Below the pieces are notes generated by a model. That model was not told the DNA's origin. It searched no databases and was given only the letters and a program-made list of their open reading frames with translations. Of a DNA stretch of 64,000 bases, positions 1 to 8,377 are shown piece by piece. Each line of letters begins with the position of its first letter. Positions within the stretch are counted from its first letter, which is position 1. The translations under genes were made by a program, and so were the position numbers. This stretch comes from Pseudomonas sp. SG20056 (GTDB lineage: Bacteria > Pseudomonadota > Gammaproteobacteria > Pseudomonadales > Pseudomonadaceae). The stretch spans positions 1,860,001 to 1,924,000 of the forward strand of contig NZ_CP134499.1 in NCBI RefSeq assembly GCF_031764535.1. Direction: 5' to 3'.

Positions 1-1
1 A

Positions 2-310
2 GTCAAAGGCGATGGCCAGAAGGTCAATGCGCTGGTCTACAAGGACCGCACCACCGAAGAGCTGCACAGCGTCGAGCTGGAAGGCATCTTCGTGCAGATC
101 GGCCTGCTGCCTAACAGCGATTGGCTGAAGGGCAGCGTGGAGCTGTCGCGTTTCGGTGAGATCATCGTCGACGCCAAGGGTGCTACCAATATCCCGGGTG
201 TATTTGCTGCCGGTGACGTGACGACTGTGCCGTACAAGCAGATCGTCATCGCTGTAGGCGAGGGCGCCAAGGCCTCCCTGAGTGCCTTCGATCACTTGAT
301 CCGCAGCTAA
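2..310 (+). CDS. ahpF: Alkyl hydroperoxide reductase subunit F, C-terminal part
   Basis: The reading frame is open from the window edge to the stop at 308-310, so only about the last 102 residues are present. They contain the FAD-binding end typical of the thioredoxin-reductase-like domain, including [15 protein letters not shown] and a closing helix [14 protein letters not shown]. In the family, AhpF uses NADH to re-reduce the peroxiredoxin AhpC in the cytoplasm. The N-terminal disulfide domain and the CxxC centre lie outside the window. A plain thioredoxin reductase is the main alternative; the tail motif fits AhpF better. Confidence 0.9.
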   Translation, partial: VKGDGQKVNALVYKDRTTEELHSVELEGIFVQIGLLPNSDWLKGSVELSRFGEIIVDAKGATNIPGVFAAGDVTTVPYKQIVIAVGEGAKASLSAFDHLIRS

Positions 311-337
311 CAAGCTCGACGATCTACGTCGCACCAG

Positions 338-370
338 AGCGGACAACCTTTGCGGGTTGTCCGCTTTTTT
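338..370 (+). terminator. Rho-independent terminator of ahpF
   Basis: A perfect 11-bp stem (338-348 pairs with 355-365) around a six-base loop is followed by a run of T to 370. It begins 28 bases after the ahpF stop and closes that transcript. Confidence 0.92.
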
Positions 371-465
371 GTGCTCTGCCATCAGGCGGTTAGCGATCCT
401 TATTCGGGTGTTTTTATGTCTCAAGTGTTTGCGGCATGGCTGTCGATAGTTTTTATTATGGTCGA

Positions 466-487
466 CATATAATATTTATATTATGTG
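466..487. promoter_or_regulatory. AT-rich palindrome, probable TetR operator in the SDR promoter
   Basis: Bases 469-484 read ATAATATTTATATTAT, a six-base-arm inverted repeat; including flanking bases 8 of 9 arm positions pair. It lies about 70 bases before the SDR start, in a very AT-rich stretch. The 11-mer TTTATATTATG inside it recurs at 2669-2679, upstream of the MFS gene on the other side of the TetR gene. Binding by the neighbouring TetR protein is inferred, not shown. Confidence 0.45.
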
Positions 488-555
488 TGTAATATGAATT
501 GGCGCACTATACCTCCAGACGCACCGCCTACCCCCGCACAGCCAGGAGACGCACC

Positions 556-1350
556 ATGAACACACATAACGAGAAAGGCACTGCATTGATCACCGGCGCT
601 TCATCAGGCATTGGTGCCACCTACGCCGAGCGCCTGGCGCAACGCGGTTACGACCTGCTGTTGGTTGCCCGCGATCTGCCGCGCTTGCAGGCACTGTCTG
701 CGCGCTTGACCGAGCAGTACGGGGTAAAGATCGAAACGCTGAAGGCCGACCTGACTGACAAGGCTGCTCTGCATACCGTTACCCAGCGCCTGCGGACCGA
801 CAAGGCCATCAGCACGCTGGTCAACAACGCCGGTATGGCCATGAACGGTCAGCTGGCCGAGGCCGATCTCGACACCGTTGATCGGATGATTCTGCTCAAC
901 GTGGTTTCGCTGACTCACCTGTCCACCGCAGCCGCTGCCAATTTCACCGCCGCTGGGCGCGGAGCAATCATCAATATCGCCTCGGTGGTGGCCTTGGCTC
1001 CGGAAATGTTCAATGCCGTGTACAGCGCCACTAAGGCCTATGTACTGAGCCTGACCCAGACCCTCAACGGTGAAGTGAAGGCGCAGGGCCTGCAGGTGCA
1101 GGCTGTATTACCCGGCATTACCCGCACCGAGATCTGGGAGCGTAGCGGCATGGATGATTCGGCACTGCCGGCGAGCATGATCATGGAGGTCGGCGAAATG
1201 GTCGATGCGGCTCTGGCCGGTTTCGACCAGGGCGAGCTGATCACCATTCCATCGCTGCCTGATGCGGCGGATTGGCAGGCCTTTACCGATGCCCGTGGCA
1301 AGCTGGCGCCGAACCTGTCGTACAGCAGCGCCGCTGCTCGTTACAAGTAA
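556..1350 (+). CDS. SDR family NAD(P)-dependent oxidoreductase
   Basis: This is a classical short-chain dehydrogenase/reductase of 264 residues. It has the Rossmann motif TGASSGIG at about residues 13-20, NNAG in the middle, the active-site Ser in NIASVVA and the YxxxK pair in YSATKAYVLS. The start at 556 was chosen over an upstream in-frame start because CAGGAGA lies just before it. The substrate cannot be read from the sequence. It converges on a TetR gene with a shared terminator between them. A palindrome in its promoter suggests control by that regulator, as is usual for SDR/TetR pairs that respond to an electrophile or xenobiotic. Confidence 0.88.
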   Translation: MNTHNEKGTALITGASSGIGATYAERLAQRGYDLLLVARDLPRLQALSARLTEQYGVKIETLKADLTDKAALHTVTQRLRTDKAISTLVNNAGMAMNGQLAEADLDTVDRMILLNVVSLTHLSTAAAANFTAAGRGAIINIASVVALAPEMFNAVYSATKAYVLSLTQTLNGEVKAQGLQVQAVLPGITRTEIWERSGMDDSALPASMIMEVGEMVDAALAGFDQGELITIPSLPDAADWQAFTDARGKLAPNLSYSSAAARYK

Positions 1351-1370
1351 AGCGCTGGCCGTAACAAGAA

Positions 1371-1400
1371 AAGCCCTGGCTGGAGACAGTCAGGGCTTTT
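1371..1400. terminator. Bidirectional terminator between SDR and tetR
   Basis: An eight-base stem (1371-1378 with 1391-1398) is flanked by A on the left and T on the right. It lies between two convergent genes and can serve both. Confidence 0.85.
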
Positions 1401-1425
1401 GCTGTGTGCCACTAATTTTCTGCAA

Positions 1426-1995
1426 TCAGGTCGCGTCGCCGGTGTTCTGCTCAATCAGCAGGCGGCGGGTGGTTTTCAGCAGCCGGTCAGACAGTTCCGG
1501 GTCGCTTACGCTGCGTGACAGCAGCAGGGCACCGACCATGGCGCTAAGAATCAGCACGCTCTGCTCATCGGCATGCTCAACGCTAAGACCGGCTTCGATG
1601 GCTTGCAGGCGGTCGCGGATCAGCTCATCGGTCACCGGGCTGGGTGCGCCGCGCTGGCCCAGCTCGGCGGACATAGTCGGCAGCGGGCAGCCATCGCCAG
1701 GGTTGGCACGGTGGGCGGACGACAAGTAGCCGCTGATCAGGTGGGTCAACGGTTTATCGCTGTTGGCTATCTCGTTGGTGACCGCCGTCAGCTTGTCAGC
1801 GCTGTGGCGCAGGGCGGTTTCCACCAGTTCATCCTTCGATTTGAAGTGGGCGTAGAAACCGCCATGGGTCAAGCCGAGGGTCTTCATCAGCGGCTGCAGG
1901 CCGGTGGCGCCAACGCCGTCGCGGCGGAACAGGCGCGCGGCCTCTTCGATGATGCGCTGATGGGTCTGGGCTTTGTGGTCTTCGGAATATCGCAT
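1426..1995 (-). CDS. TetR/AcrR family transcriptional regulator
   Basis: This 189-residue protein has the TetR N-terminal helix-turn-helix: ARLFRRDGVGATGLQPLMKT followed by LGLTHGGFYAHFKSKDEL, which is the most conserved part of the family. The C-terminal half is a helical ligand-binding domain of the TetR_C type that often accompanies SDR or nitroreductase genes. It is convergent with the SDR gene and upstream of a thioesterase on the same strand. AT-rich palindrome-like elements in the SDR and MFS promoters are plausible operators. The ligand is unknown. Confidence 0.88.
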   Translation of the reverse strand: MRYSEDHKAQTHQRIIEEAARLFRRDGVGATGLQPLMKTLGLTHGGFYAHFKSKDELVETALRHSADKLTAVTNEIANSDKPLTHLISGYLSSAHRANPGDGCPLPTMSAELGQRGAPSPVTDELIRDRLQAIEAGLSVEHADEQSVLILSAMVGALLLSRSVSDPELSDRLLKTTRRLLIEQNTGDAT

Positions 1996-2034
1996 GGAGT
2001 ACCTGGCCGCTGGTTTCAGATGTTGCCTGCCATC

Positions 2035-2616
2035 TTACTCGCTTCGCCCCGGTGTTTCAGTGCCGGGTGCAGGCGATGTCCCAGGCATGCTGAGAATCAG
2101 GCAGGTGGTTGAGCCGACGGCATACAGGCGGTCGTCGACATCGTAGATGCGCCCTTCGGCCAGCGCTGTGGTGCGGCCGATATGCACGATGCGGCCTTCG
2201 GCGCGAACCGGCCCGACCTTGGTGCTGAGGGCGCGAATGTAGCTGATGCGCAGATCGGTGGTGGTGTAACCCTGGCCGCGCTGCAACTGGGTGTGGATAG
2301 CGCAGCCCATGCAGGAGTCGAGCAGGGTGGCTGCATAGCCGCCGTGTACGCTGCCCAGCGGGTTGTAGTGGCGCGCATCGGGCGTGCCCTGGAAGACGAA
2401 GCGCCCCAGTGACCATTCCAGCGGAACAAAATCCAGCAGATGGCCGATGGGCGGCGAGGGCAGTTCACCGCGGCCGATGCCGTCAAAGAACTCCTGTGGC
2501 AACAGTTCGCTGACCTGCGCCAGGCTCATGCTGCCGGGTGCACCGAGGCGGGCGCGCATGGCCTGTTCAGCGGCGAGCCATTCGGCCAGTTTTTCTTCGC
2601 GTGATGGGATGCTCAT
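2035..2616 (-). CDS. PaaI-like hotdog-fold acyl-CoA thioesterase
   Basis: This 193-residue protein has a C-terminal hotdog domain with the PaaI/YbgC-type motif NPLGSVHGGYAATLLDSCMG, where HGG and the following Asp are the usual catalytic region. Strand segments such as TTDLRISYIRAL and VGPVRAEGRIVHIGRTTALAEG follow. Family members hydrolyse acyl- or aryl-CoA thioesters in the cytoplasm. The first 60 or so residues are a helical extension. It is divergent from an MFS exporter and may share its promoter region and the nearby TetR control. The substrate is unknown. Confidence 0.82.
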   Translation of the reverse strand: MSIPSREEKLAEWLAAEQAMRARLGAPGSMSLAQVSELLPQEFFDGIGRGELPSPPIGHLLDFVPLEWSLGRFVFQGTPDARHYNPLGSVHGGYAATLLDSCMGCAIHTQLQRGQGYTTTDLRISYIRALSTKVGPVRAEGRIVHIGRTTALAEGRIYDVDDRLYAVGSTTCLILSMPGTSPAPGTETPGRSE

Positions 2617-2663
2617 GGATCAGGCCTCGTCGGCTGGTGGATTTAAAATTATAAGCGTAATTT

Positions 2664-2679
2664 AATTGTTTATATTATG
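2664..2679. promoter_or_regulatory. Second copy of the TetR-operator-like element
   Basis: The stretch matches the palindrome at 469-484 at 12 of 16 positions, including the identical 11-mer TTTATATTATG. It lies in the AT-rich divergent spacer between the thioesterase and the MFS exporter. A shared regulator is inferred. Confidence 0.35.
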
Positions 2680-2736
2680 GTTAAAATATTATTGTTTGGC
2701 GAGCCACGTCAGCCCGTGATCACAGGACCCACACCC

Positions 2737-3945
2737 ATGCATCCCTATCCTTTGCCGTCGCGCAGCCTGCTGCTGATTCTGGTGGCCCTGACCGCCCTTG
2801 GAGAGATTTCCACGCAACTGATCATTCCCAGCCTGGGCGCTATCGAACTGATCATGAGTGCGCGCCCAGGCAGCAGCCTGCTGGCTTTATCGGCTTTCGT
2901 CGCCGCCTTTGGCTTGGGCCAGTTGTTGCTCGGTCCGCTGTCGGATCGTATCGGCCGGCGTCCGGTGCTGATCGCCGGGTTGCTGGTCTATCTGCTCGCC
3001 ACCTTATGGATGCTGCTGGCCAGCAGCATGGGCGAATTCATTGCTGCCCGCGTGCTGCAGGGGCTTGGGGCTTGCGCGGCATTGGTTCTGGCGCGGGCCA
3101 TCGTTCGCGATGTGTGGCAGGCGCAGGCTGGGCCTGCATTAGCGCTGACGGTGATTGGCATGCTTTGCGCCATCGTCCTGTCGCCGATGCTGGGCGGCGT
3201 GCTGACGCTGTATGGCGGCTGGCGTGCGCCGATTGCCTTGGCACTGCTGATCGGCGTAGCCATCGTTTGTGCGGTGTTGGGCCTGTACCGTGAAAGCAAT
3301 CGGCAACTCGACCCTCAGGCTGGGCAACTGAGCAGCTTGGCCGGCAACTATGCCGATCTGCTGCGCTCCTCCTCGTTTCGCGCGCTGGCCCTGACGCTGG
3401 CCTGTACCTATGGCGCGATGTTTGCGGTAATTGCCGGCTCCTCAGCTGTGTATATCGGCCTGCTCGGGTTGAGTTCGGCGCAATATGGCATCACCTTTGC
3501 GGCAATTGTTTCGGCGCTGATCGCCGGCGCGCTGTTTACCCAGCGGCGCATTCTGCAGTTGGGCCCCGAGAGAATAGTGGGCATAGGTGCGGCGCTGGTG
3601 GCGAGCGGCGCCTTGGTCACCTTGGCGATTTATCTACTGTTTGGTTTGTCGTTGCTCGGCCTGTCGTTGCCCCAGGTGTTGGTGACCTTGGGCGGCGGCA
3701 TGTTGCTGCCGGCATCGGTGGCGGGCGCGGTGATCCCCAATGCCCACCGCGCCGGTCTGGCTGCAGGCTTTATGGGCTTTGCGCAAATGGCCGGTGCTAC
3801 CTGCAGCGGCGTCCTGCTTAGCCTGCTGGCAGATGGCTCGGCGTGGCCTATGGTGTTGCTGAACAGTTTATTCGCCGCCGCGGCGTTCTGCGCCTTCCAC
3901 CTGCTGCGCCCACGGCCGGCAGCGAACGCGGCCCTGGTTCGCTAA
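2737..3945 (+). CDS. MFS transporter, Bcr/CflA-type drug exporter
   Basis: The protein has about 402 residues and twelve predicted membrane segments. The motif-A loop between TM2 and TM3 reads GPLSDRIGRRPVLIAG, and the ARAIVRD segment after TM4 is typical of Bcr/CflA drug:proton antiporters. It therefore probably exports a small toxic compound across the inner membrane. The frame is open from 2677, but the first 20 codons are AT-rich and lack protein character; the ATG at 2737 follows CAGGACC and begins just before TM1. It lies next to a TetR gene and a promoter element shared with the SDR gene. Confidence 0.86.
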   Translation: MHPYPLPSRSLLLILVALTALGEISTQLIIPSLGAIELIMSARPGSSLLALSAFVAAFGLGQLLLGPLSDRIGRRPVLIAGLLVYLLATLWMLLASSMGEFIAARVLQGLGACAALVLARAIVRDVWQAQAGPALALTVIGMLCAIVLSPMLGGVLTLYGGWRAPIALALLIGVAIVCAVLGLYRESNRQLDPQAGQLSSLAGNYADLLRSSSFRALALTLACTYGAMFAVIAGSSAVYIGLLGLSSAQYGITFAAIVSALIAGALFTQRRILQLGPERIVGIGAALVASGALVTLAIYLLFGLSLLGLSLPQVLVTLGGGMLLPASVAGAVIPNAHRAGLAAGFMGFAQMAGATCSGVLLSLLADGSAWPMVLLNSLFAAAAFCAFHLLRPRPAANAALVR

Positions 3946-3970
3946 ACCTCTGCAGCCTAGGAGTAACTCA

Positions 3971-5359
3971 ATGAGCAACTATGACGTGCTGATCATCGGT
4001 GGCGGCCCCGGCGGCTATAACGCCGCCATCCGCGCCGGGCAACTGGGCCTGAAGGTCGCCTGCATCGAGGGCCGCGAAACCCTGGGCGGCACCTGCCTGA
4101 ATGTCGGTTGTATGCCGTCGAAGGCTCTGCTGCATGCCTCGGAGCTGTACGAGACGGCGACCAGCGGCGAACTCAACAACCTCGGTATCGAGGTCACGCC
4201 GACGCTCAATCTGGCGCAGATGATGAAGCAGAAGGATGAGAGCGTGACGGCCCTGACCAAGGGCATCGAGTTTCTGTTTCGCAAGAATAAGGTCGAGTGG
4301 ATCAAGGGCTGGGGCCGATTGAATGGGCCGGGCAAGGTCACGGTGACCCTCGCCGATGGCAGCGTGCGCGAGTTGCAGGCCAAGGACATTGTGATCGCCA
4401 CCGGCTCGGAACCGACGCCGCTGCCAGGGGTGACGATTGATAACCAGCGCATTCTCGATTCGACTGGCGCGCTGGCCTTGCCACAAGTGCCCAAGCACCT
4501 GGTGGTAATCGGCGCAGGGGTGATTGGCCTGGAACTGGGGTCGGTGTGGCGGCGTTTGGGCAGCGAAGTGACGGTGGTGGAGTACCTCGACCGCATCTGC
4601 CCAGGCCTGGATAACGAAACCGCGAAAACCCTGCAGCGCACCCTGAGCAAGCAGGGCATGAGTTTCAAACTGGCAACCAAGGTCCGTGCCGCCAAGGCTA
4701 CGGCCAACGGCGTGACCCTTGACCTGCAGCCCGCTGCTGGCGGCGCGGTCGAGCAACTACAGGCTGACTATGTGCTGGTCGCCATTGGCCGTCGCCCCTA
4801 TACCGCCGGCCTGGGGTTGGAGACCGTGGGTCTCGCCACCGACAAGCGCGGCATGCTGGAAAATCAGCAGCACCGCAGTAGCGTGCCGGGTATCTGGATT
4901 ATTGGCGACGTGACCTCCGGGCCAATGCTTGCACACAAGGCCGAAGATGAAGCCATCGCCTGTATCGAGCGCATCGCCGGGCATGCTGCCGAGGTCAATT
5001 ACGATGCGATTCCCGGGGTGATCTACACCAAGCCGGAAGTCGCCACCGTGGGCAAAACCGAGGAGCAGTTGAAGGCCGAAGGGCGCGCCTACAAGGTCGG
5101 CAAATTTCCCTTTACCGCCAACAGCCGGGCGAAGATCAATCACGAGGCTGAAGGCTTCGTCAAAGTGCTGGCCGATGAGCGCACCGATCAGATTCTCGGC
5201 GTGCATATCATCGGTCCCAGTGCCGGCGAGTACTGCGTGGCTCTGGAGTTCAGCGCATCGGCCGAAGATATTGCGCTGATCTGTCACCCCCACCCAACCC
5301 GCTCGGAGGCGCTACGCCAGGCAGCGATGAGTGTGCATGGCTGGGCCATGCAGGCCTAA
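3971..5359 (+). CDS. lpd: Dihydrolipoyl dehydrogenase (E3)
   Basis: This 462-residue flavoprotein has the FAD motif GGGPGGYNAA at residues 10-19, the redox disulfide GGTCLNVGCMPSK with Cys42 and Cys47, and the NAD motif VVIGAGVIGLELGSVWRRLG. The C-terminal HPHPTRSEA carries the catalytic His-Glu pair. Length and motifs match E3 of 2-oxoacid dehydrogenase and glycine-cleavage complexes, which reoxidises dihydrolipoamide with NAD+. No E1 or E2 gene is adjacent, so this is a stand-alone E3, like the additional Lpd genes of pseudomonads. It starts 25 bases after the MFS gene, with TAGGAGT before the ATG. Confidence 0.95.
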   Translation: MSNYDVLIIGGGPGGYNAAIRAGQLGLKVACIEGRETLGGTCLNVGCMPSKALLHASELYETATSGELNNLGIEVTPTLNLAQMMKQKDESVTALTKGIEFLFRKNKVEWIKGWGRLNGPGKVTVTLADGSVRELQAKDIVIATGSEPTPLPGVTIDNQRILDSTGALALPQVPKHLVVIGAGVIGLELGSVWRRLGSEVTVVEYLDRICPGLDNETAKTLQRTLSKQGMSFKLATKVRAAKATANGVTLDLQPAAGGAVEQLQADYVLVAIGRRPYTAGLGLETVGLATDKRGMLENQQHRSSVPGIWIIGDVTSGPMLAHKAEDEAIACIERIAGHAAEVNYDAIPGVIYTKPEVATVGKTEEQLKAEGRAYKVGKFPFTANSRAKINHEAEGFVKVLADERTDQILGVHIIGPSAGEYCVALEFSASAEDIALICHPHPTRSEALRQAAMSVHGWAMQA

Positions 5360-5398
5360 GCCTACTTACAGTCTGCTGCGCGTCGGCCCTGCTGCGTT

Positions 5399-5454
5399 AA
5401 AAGCAGGCTCGGAATGCTCATGTACAAAAGTACACTCCGCTTCCTTGCCGCTTT
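5399..5454. repeat. Intergenic imperfect palindrome
   Basis: The left arm 5399-5425 (AAAAGCAGGCTCGGAA to GTAC) pairs imperfectly with 5430-5454 (GTAC to TTCCTTGCCGCTTT) around AAAA. The arms match best at their ends. It lies between the convergent lpd and zapE-like genes. Its shape suggests a repetitive intergenic element; a role as a terminator for either gene is possible. Confidence 0.55.
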
Positions 5455-5539
5455 GACCAGCCGGAGGCTGTTACTAACGTAGCGCCTTGCATGGCTCTAG
5501 CTCGCAAGACTTCAAAAAGATTCTTAAAGCCCCAAAGCA

Positions 5540-6724
5540 TTACGCGCCGAAACGCTGGAGTTGCATCTCTTGCAAGCGGCTCAGGGTGCGGCGAAAGGCG
5601 AAGCTCAGGTAGCCCTCGGTATAGAGTTCGGCGAGCGGCACCAGGGCTTCGAGGTACAGCGGCACCTTGCGGTCGTAGCACTCATCCACTAGGGCGATAA
5701 AGCGCCGCACGCTGTCATCCTTGACCGACAGCGCGGGTAGCTGGCGATCACCGGCCTGCACCCGCTCGACGCCATCTTCGGTGCCGCGGGCGATCTTCGC
5801 CGCGCGTTGCGGGCTGCTCAGGTTGGGCACTTCGCTGAGCAGAATGGCCTGGAAGCGGTCACACAGGGCGATAAAGTCCGGCGCGGCCAAGGGCTGCTCA
5901 CACAGATCGGCAAAGCGGCACCAGAGCACGCCGTCGCAGTGGCGCAGGGTCTGTACGCTGCGATTGCCGAGCGTAAGCGGTTGATCGCTGCTGGGCCTAC
6001 CTGCGGCCAACTGACTGAAGGTCCGGCTGAGCACACTGGGCAACCCAGGCGTGGCGACCCAGTAACGGGTATGCGCGATACCTGGGTGCAGGCGATGATC
6101 TTCCTCACCGTTGATGCTCACCACCTGCATATGCCGCTGCAAGGCGGCCACCGCAGGCAGAAAGCGCTCGCGATTAAAGCCTTCGGCATACAGCAGTTCA
6201 GGTGGCTGGTTGGAAGTGGCCACCAGCACCATGCCCTGTTCGAACATCACCTGAAACAGGCGGCCGAGAATGATCGCATCGCCGATATCGCTGACAAACA
6301 GCTCGTCGAAACACAGCACGCGCACCTCTTGGCTCAGCTCAACGGCCAGCGCCTGCAATGGGTCAGGCGTACCGGTGAGCTGAAACAGGCGCCTATGCAC
6401 CCAACGCATAAAGTGGTGGAAGTGCTGACGCCGCGCCGGGACTTTCAGGCCTTTGTAGAAGCTGTCCATCAGCCAGGTTTTGCCACGGCCCACCGGCCCC
6501 CACAGATACACCCCGTTGATCGGATGCGCGGATGTGGCCTGCTGCAAGGCCTGATGGCTATCATGCAGGGCTTGGGCGGCCTGCCACTGCGCAGGGTCGG
6601 ATTTGAAACCGTCGCGGTCGATGGCCTGCTGGTAGGTGACAAGGGGCGAATTGCTGGGCATGAAAACAGGCGCATGGCGGTGAGGTGACGCGTTATAGCC
6701 TGTAGACAGGCCTACGCGCCACAT
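5540..6724 (-). CDS. zapE: ZapE/AFG1-family ATPase
   Basis: The protein has up to 394 residues and an AFG1-like P-loop fold. Walker A is LWGPVGRGKTWLMDSFY at about residues 75-91, Walker B is VLCFDELFVSDIGDA, and a sensor-like VATSNQPPELLY follows. In E. coli ZapE acts on the Z-ring late in division; mitochondrial AFG1 handles membrane proteins. The longest start (6724) has a GAGG nearby and lies 10 bases after the upstream HAD gene. A second in-frame ATG at 6661 would drop 21 residues and begin MPSNSPLVTYQQAI, close to the usual family start. Pseudomonads may carry more than one paralogue, so the symbol is a family name. Confidence 0.82.
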   Translation of the reverse strand: MWRVGLSTGYNASPHRHAPVFMPSNSPLVTYQQAIDRDGFKSDPAQWQAAQALHDSHQALQQATSAHPINGVYLWGPVGRGKTWLMDSFYKGLKVPARRQHFHHFMRWVHRRLFQLTGTPDPLQALAVELSQEVRVLCFDELFVSDIGDAIILGRLFQVMFEQGMVLVATSNQPPELLYAEGFNRERFLPAVAALQRHMQVVSINGEEDHRLHPGIAHTRYWVATPGLPSVLSRTFSQLAAGRPSSDQPLTLGNRSVQTLRHCDGVLWCRFADLCEQPLAAPDFIALCDRFQAILLSEVPNLSSPQRAAKIARGTEDGVERVQAGDRQLPALSVKDDSVRRFIALVDECYDRKVPLYLEALVPLAELYTEGYLSFAFRRTLSRLQEMQLQRFGA

Positions 6725-6734
6725 CCAGCCTCAA

Positions 6735-7388
6735 TCAGCGCCAGTTAAGGATCGGCCAACCGGCCTGCTGGGCGTGCGCAAGCAGAGTGGGGTCGGGGTT
6801 GACCACATAGGGCTTGTCGACCACCTGCAGCAGTGGCAGGTCGTTGCGTGAGTCGGAGTAGAAGTAAGCGCCGTCGAGGACTTCACCGTGCTCTTGCAGC
6901 CAATCACGCAGGCGCGTGACCTTGCCTTCGCGGTAGGTCATGACGCCCTGGGTACGGCCGCTGTAGTGGCCGTGCTGAACTTCCAGGTCGATAGCCAGCA
7001 CTTCTTCGATCTTCAGGCGTGCGGCAACGGCGCTGACCAGAAAATGCGCCGAAGCGGAAATCACCAGCACGCGGTCACCGGCGGCGCGGTGGTTGGCCAG
7101 GCAGCGGGTGGCGTCGCTGTAGAAAATCGGCTCGATCACGTCTTCGACAAAGGGCTCGACCACGTGGGCGACTTCTTCCGGTGTGCGGCCCACCAAGGGC
7201 GACAGGGTGAAGGCCATGTAGTCTTCCATGGCCAGGCTGCCGGCGGCGTATTGGCGCATCAGCTCCTGCTCATGGGCGATAAAACTGTCGGCGTCGGCCC
7301 AGCCGAGTTTGACCATTTCCTGGGTCCACAGGCTGGCGCAGTCGCCGCCGATCAGGGTTTCGTCCAGGTCGAAAATTGCCAGGGCCAT
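6735..7388 (-). CDS. HAD-superfamily phosphatase, SerB-like (HAD-IB)
   Basis: This 217-residue protein has all four HAD motifs: FDLDETLIGGD with Asp7 and Asp9, the serine motif VLVISASAHFL, the lysine region REGKVTRL, and YSDSRNDLPLL near the end. The helical cap after motif I places it in the HAD-IB branch with phosphoserine and phosphocholine phosphatases. Its ATG overlaps the stop of the ABC ATPase gene (ATGA), so it is the last gene of the organophosphorus operon. It may release phosphate or an amino alcohol from the imported compound. The exact substrate is unknown. Confidence 0.82.
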   Translation of the reverse strand: MALAIFDLDETLIGGDCASLWTQEMVKLGWADADSFIAHEQELMRQYAAGSLAMEDYMAFTLSPLVGRTPEEVAHVVEPFVEDVIEPIFYSDATRCLANHRAAGDRVLVISASAHFLVSAVAARLKIEEVLAIDLEVQHGHYSGRTQGVMTYREGKVTRLRDWLQEHGEVLDGAYFYSDSRNDLPLLQVVDKPYVVNPDPTLLAHAQQAGWPILNWR

Positions 7389-8377
7389 CAGGCCACCTCA
7401 CAGATTGCGTTGTCTTCAATGTTCAGGTTGATGCGTTGCCCGCTGGCGTGCAGGTCCGCCGGGGAGCGGTTGAGCACGTCCACCAGCAGTTCGACGCCGC
7501 GCGCCTCAATGCGGTAACGGATCACGTTGCCGAGCAGACGATGGCTGCGGATCTGCCCTTCGATGCTGCCCTGGGCGCCAATCTGGATGGCCTCCGGGCG
7601 GATTGCCACGCGGCTGTTGACCGGGCGTAGCAGCAGGCGGCTGGCGGTATCGGCGTCGAGCAGGTTGTAGTTGCCGATAAATCCAGCTGCAAAAACATCG
7701 GCCGGGGCGGTGTAGAGGGTTTCCGCGTCGCCGCTCTGGACGATCTTACCGGCGTTCATCAGGAAGATACGGTCGCTCATGACCAGGGCTTCTTCCTGGT
7801 CATGGGTGACGAAGATGGTGGTCAGGCCCAGCTCCTGCTGGATGCTGCGGATCTGTTCGCGCAGATGCTTGCGAATCCGCGCGTCCAGCGCTGACAGCGG
7901 CTCATCGAGCAGCAGCAGGCGCGGGCGGGTGACCAGCGAACGGGCCAGAGCTACGCGTTGGCACTGGCCGCCGGACAGTTGCTGCGGGTAACGGCCGGCG
8001 AAGTCATTCAGCTCGACCAGCTCCAGCACTTCCTTGACCCGTTGCTCGGCTTCGCTGCCTTTGACCTTCTGCATGCGCAGGCCGAAGGCGACGTTCTGCT
8101 GCACGGTCATATTGGGGAATAGCGCGTAGCTCTGGAACACCATGCCGATGCCGCGTTTTTGCGGGGCTACGGGCACCAGGTCCTCGCCGTCGAGCAGAAT
8201 CTGCCCGCCATTCACTCCGGTCAGGCCGGCGATGCAGCGCAGCAGGGTGGATTTGCCGCAGCCAGAGGGGCCGAGCAGGGTGATGAATTCGCCCTTGGCG
8301 ATCTCGCAGTTGATATCGCTGAAGATCGCGGTATCGCCGTAGCTCTTGTGCAGGCCTTGAATACTCAGATAACTCAT
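7388..8377 (-). CDS. ABC transporter ATPase, phosphonate/AEP or Fe3+/polyamine type
   Basis: This 329-residue ATPase has Walker A GPSGCGKSTLL, signature LSGGQCQRVALARSL, Walker B RLLLLDEPLSALD and a switch His in IFVTHDQEEAL. A C-terminal TOBE-like domain follows (RPVNSRVAIRPEAIQIG). The architecture is that of the PotA/FbpC/PhnT group of importers. It overlaps the permease gene upstream by four bases and the HAD gene downstream by one. It energises the two permeases of this operon. Ligand specificity is inferred from the neighbouring hydrolases and UTRA regulator, not from the ATPase. Confidence 0.9.
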   Translation of the reverse strand: MSYLSIQGLHKSYGDTAIFSDINCEIAKGEFITLLGPSGCGKSTLLRCIAGLTGVNGGQILLDGEDLVPVAPQKRGIGMVFQSYALFPNMTVQQNVAFGLRMQKVKGSEAEQRVKEVLELVELNDFAGRYPQQLSGGQCQRVALARSLVTRPRLLLLDEPLSALDARIRKHLREQIRSIQQELGLTTIFVTHDQEEALVMSDRIFLMNAGKIVQSGDAETLYTAPADVFAAGFIGNYNLLDADTASRLLLRPVNSRVAIRPEAIQIGAQGSIEGQIRSHRLLGNVIRYRIEARGVELLVDVLNRSPADLHASGQRINLNIEDNAICEVA

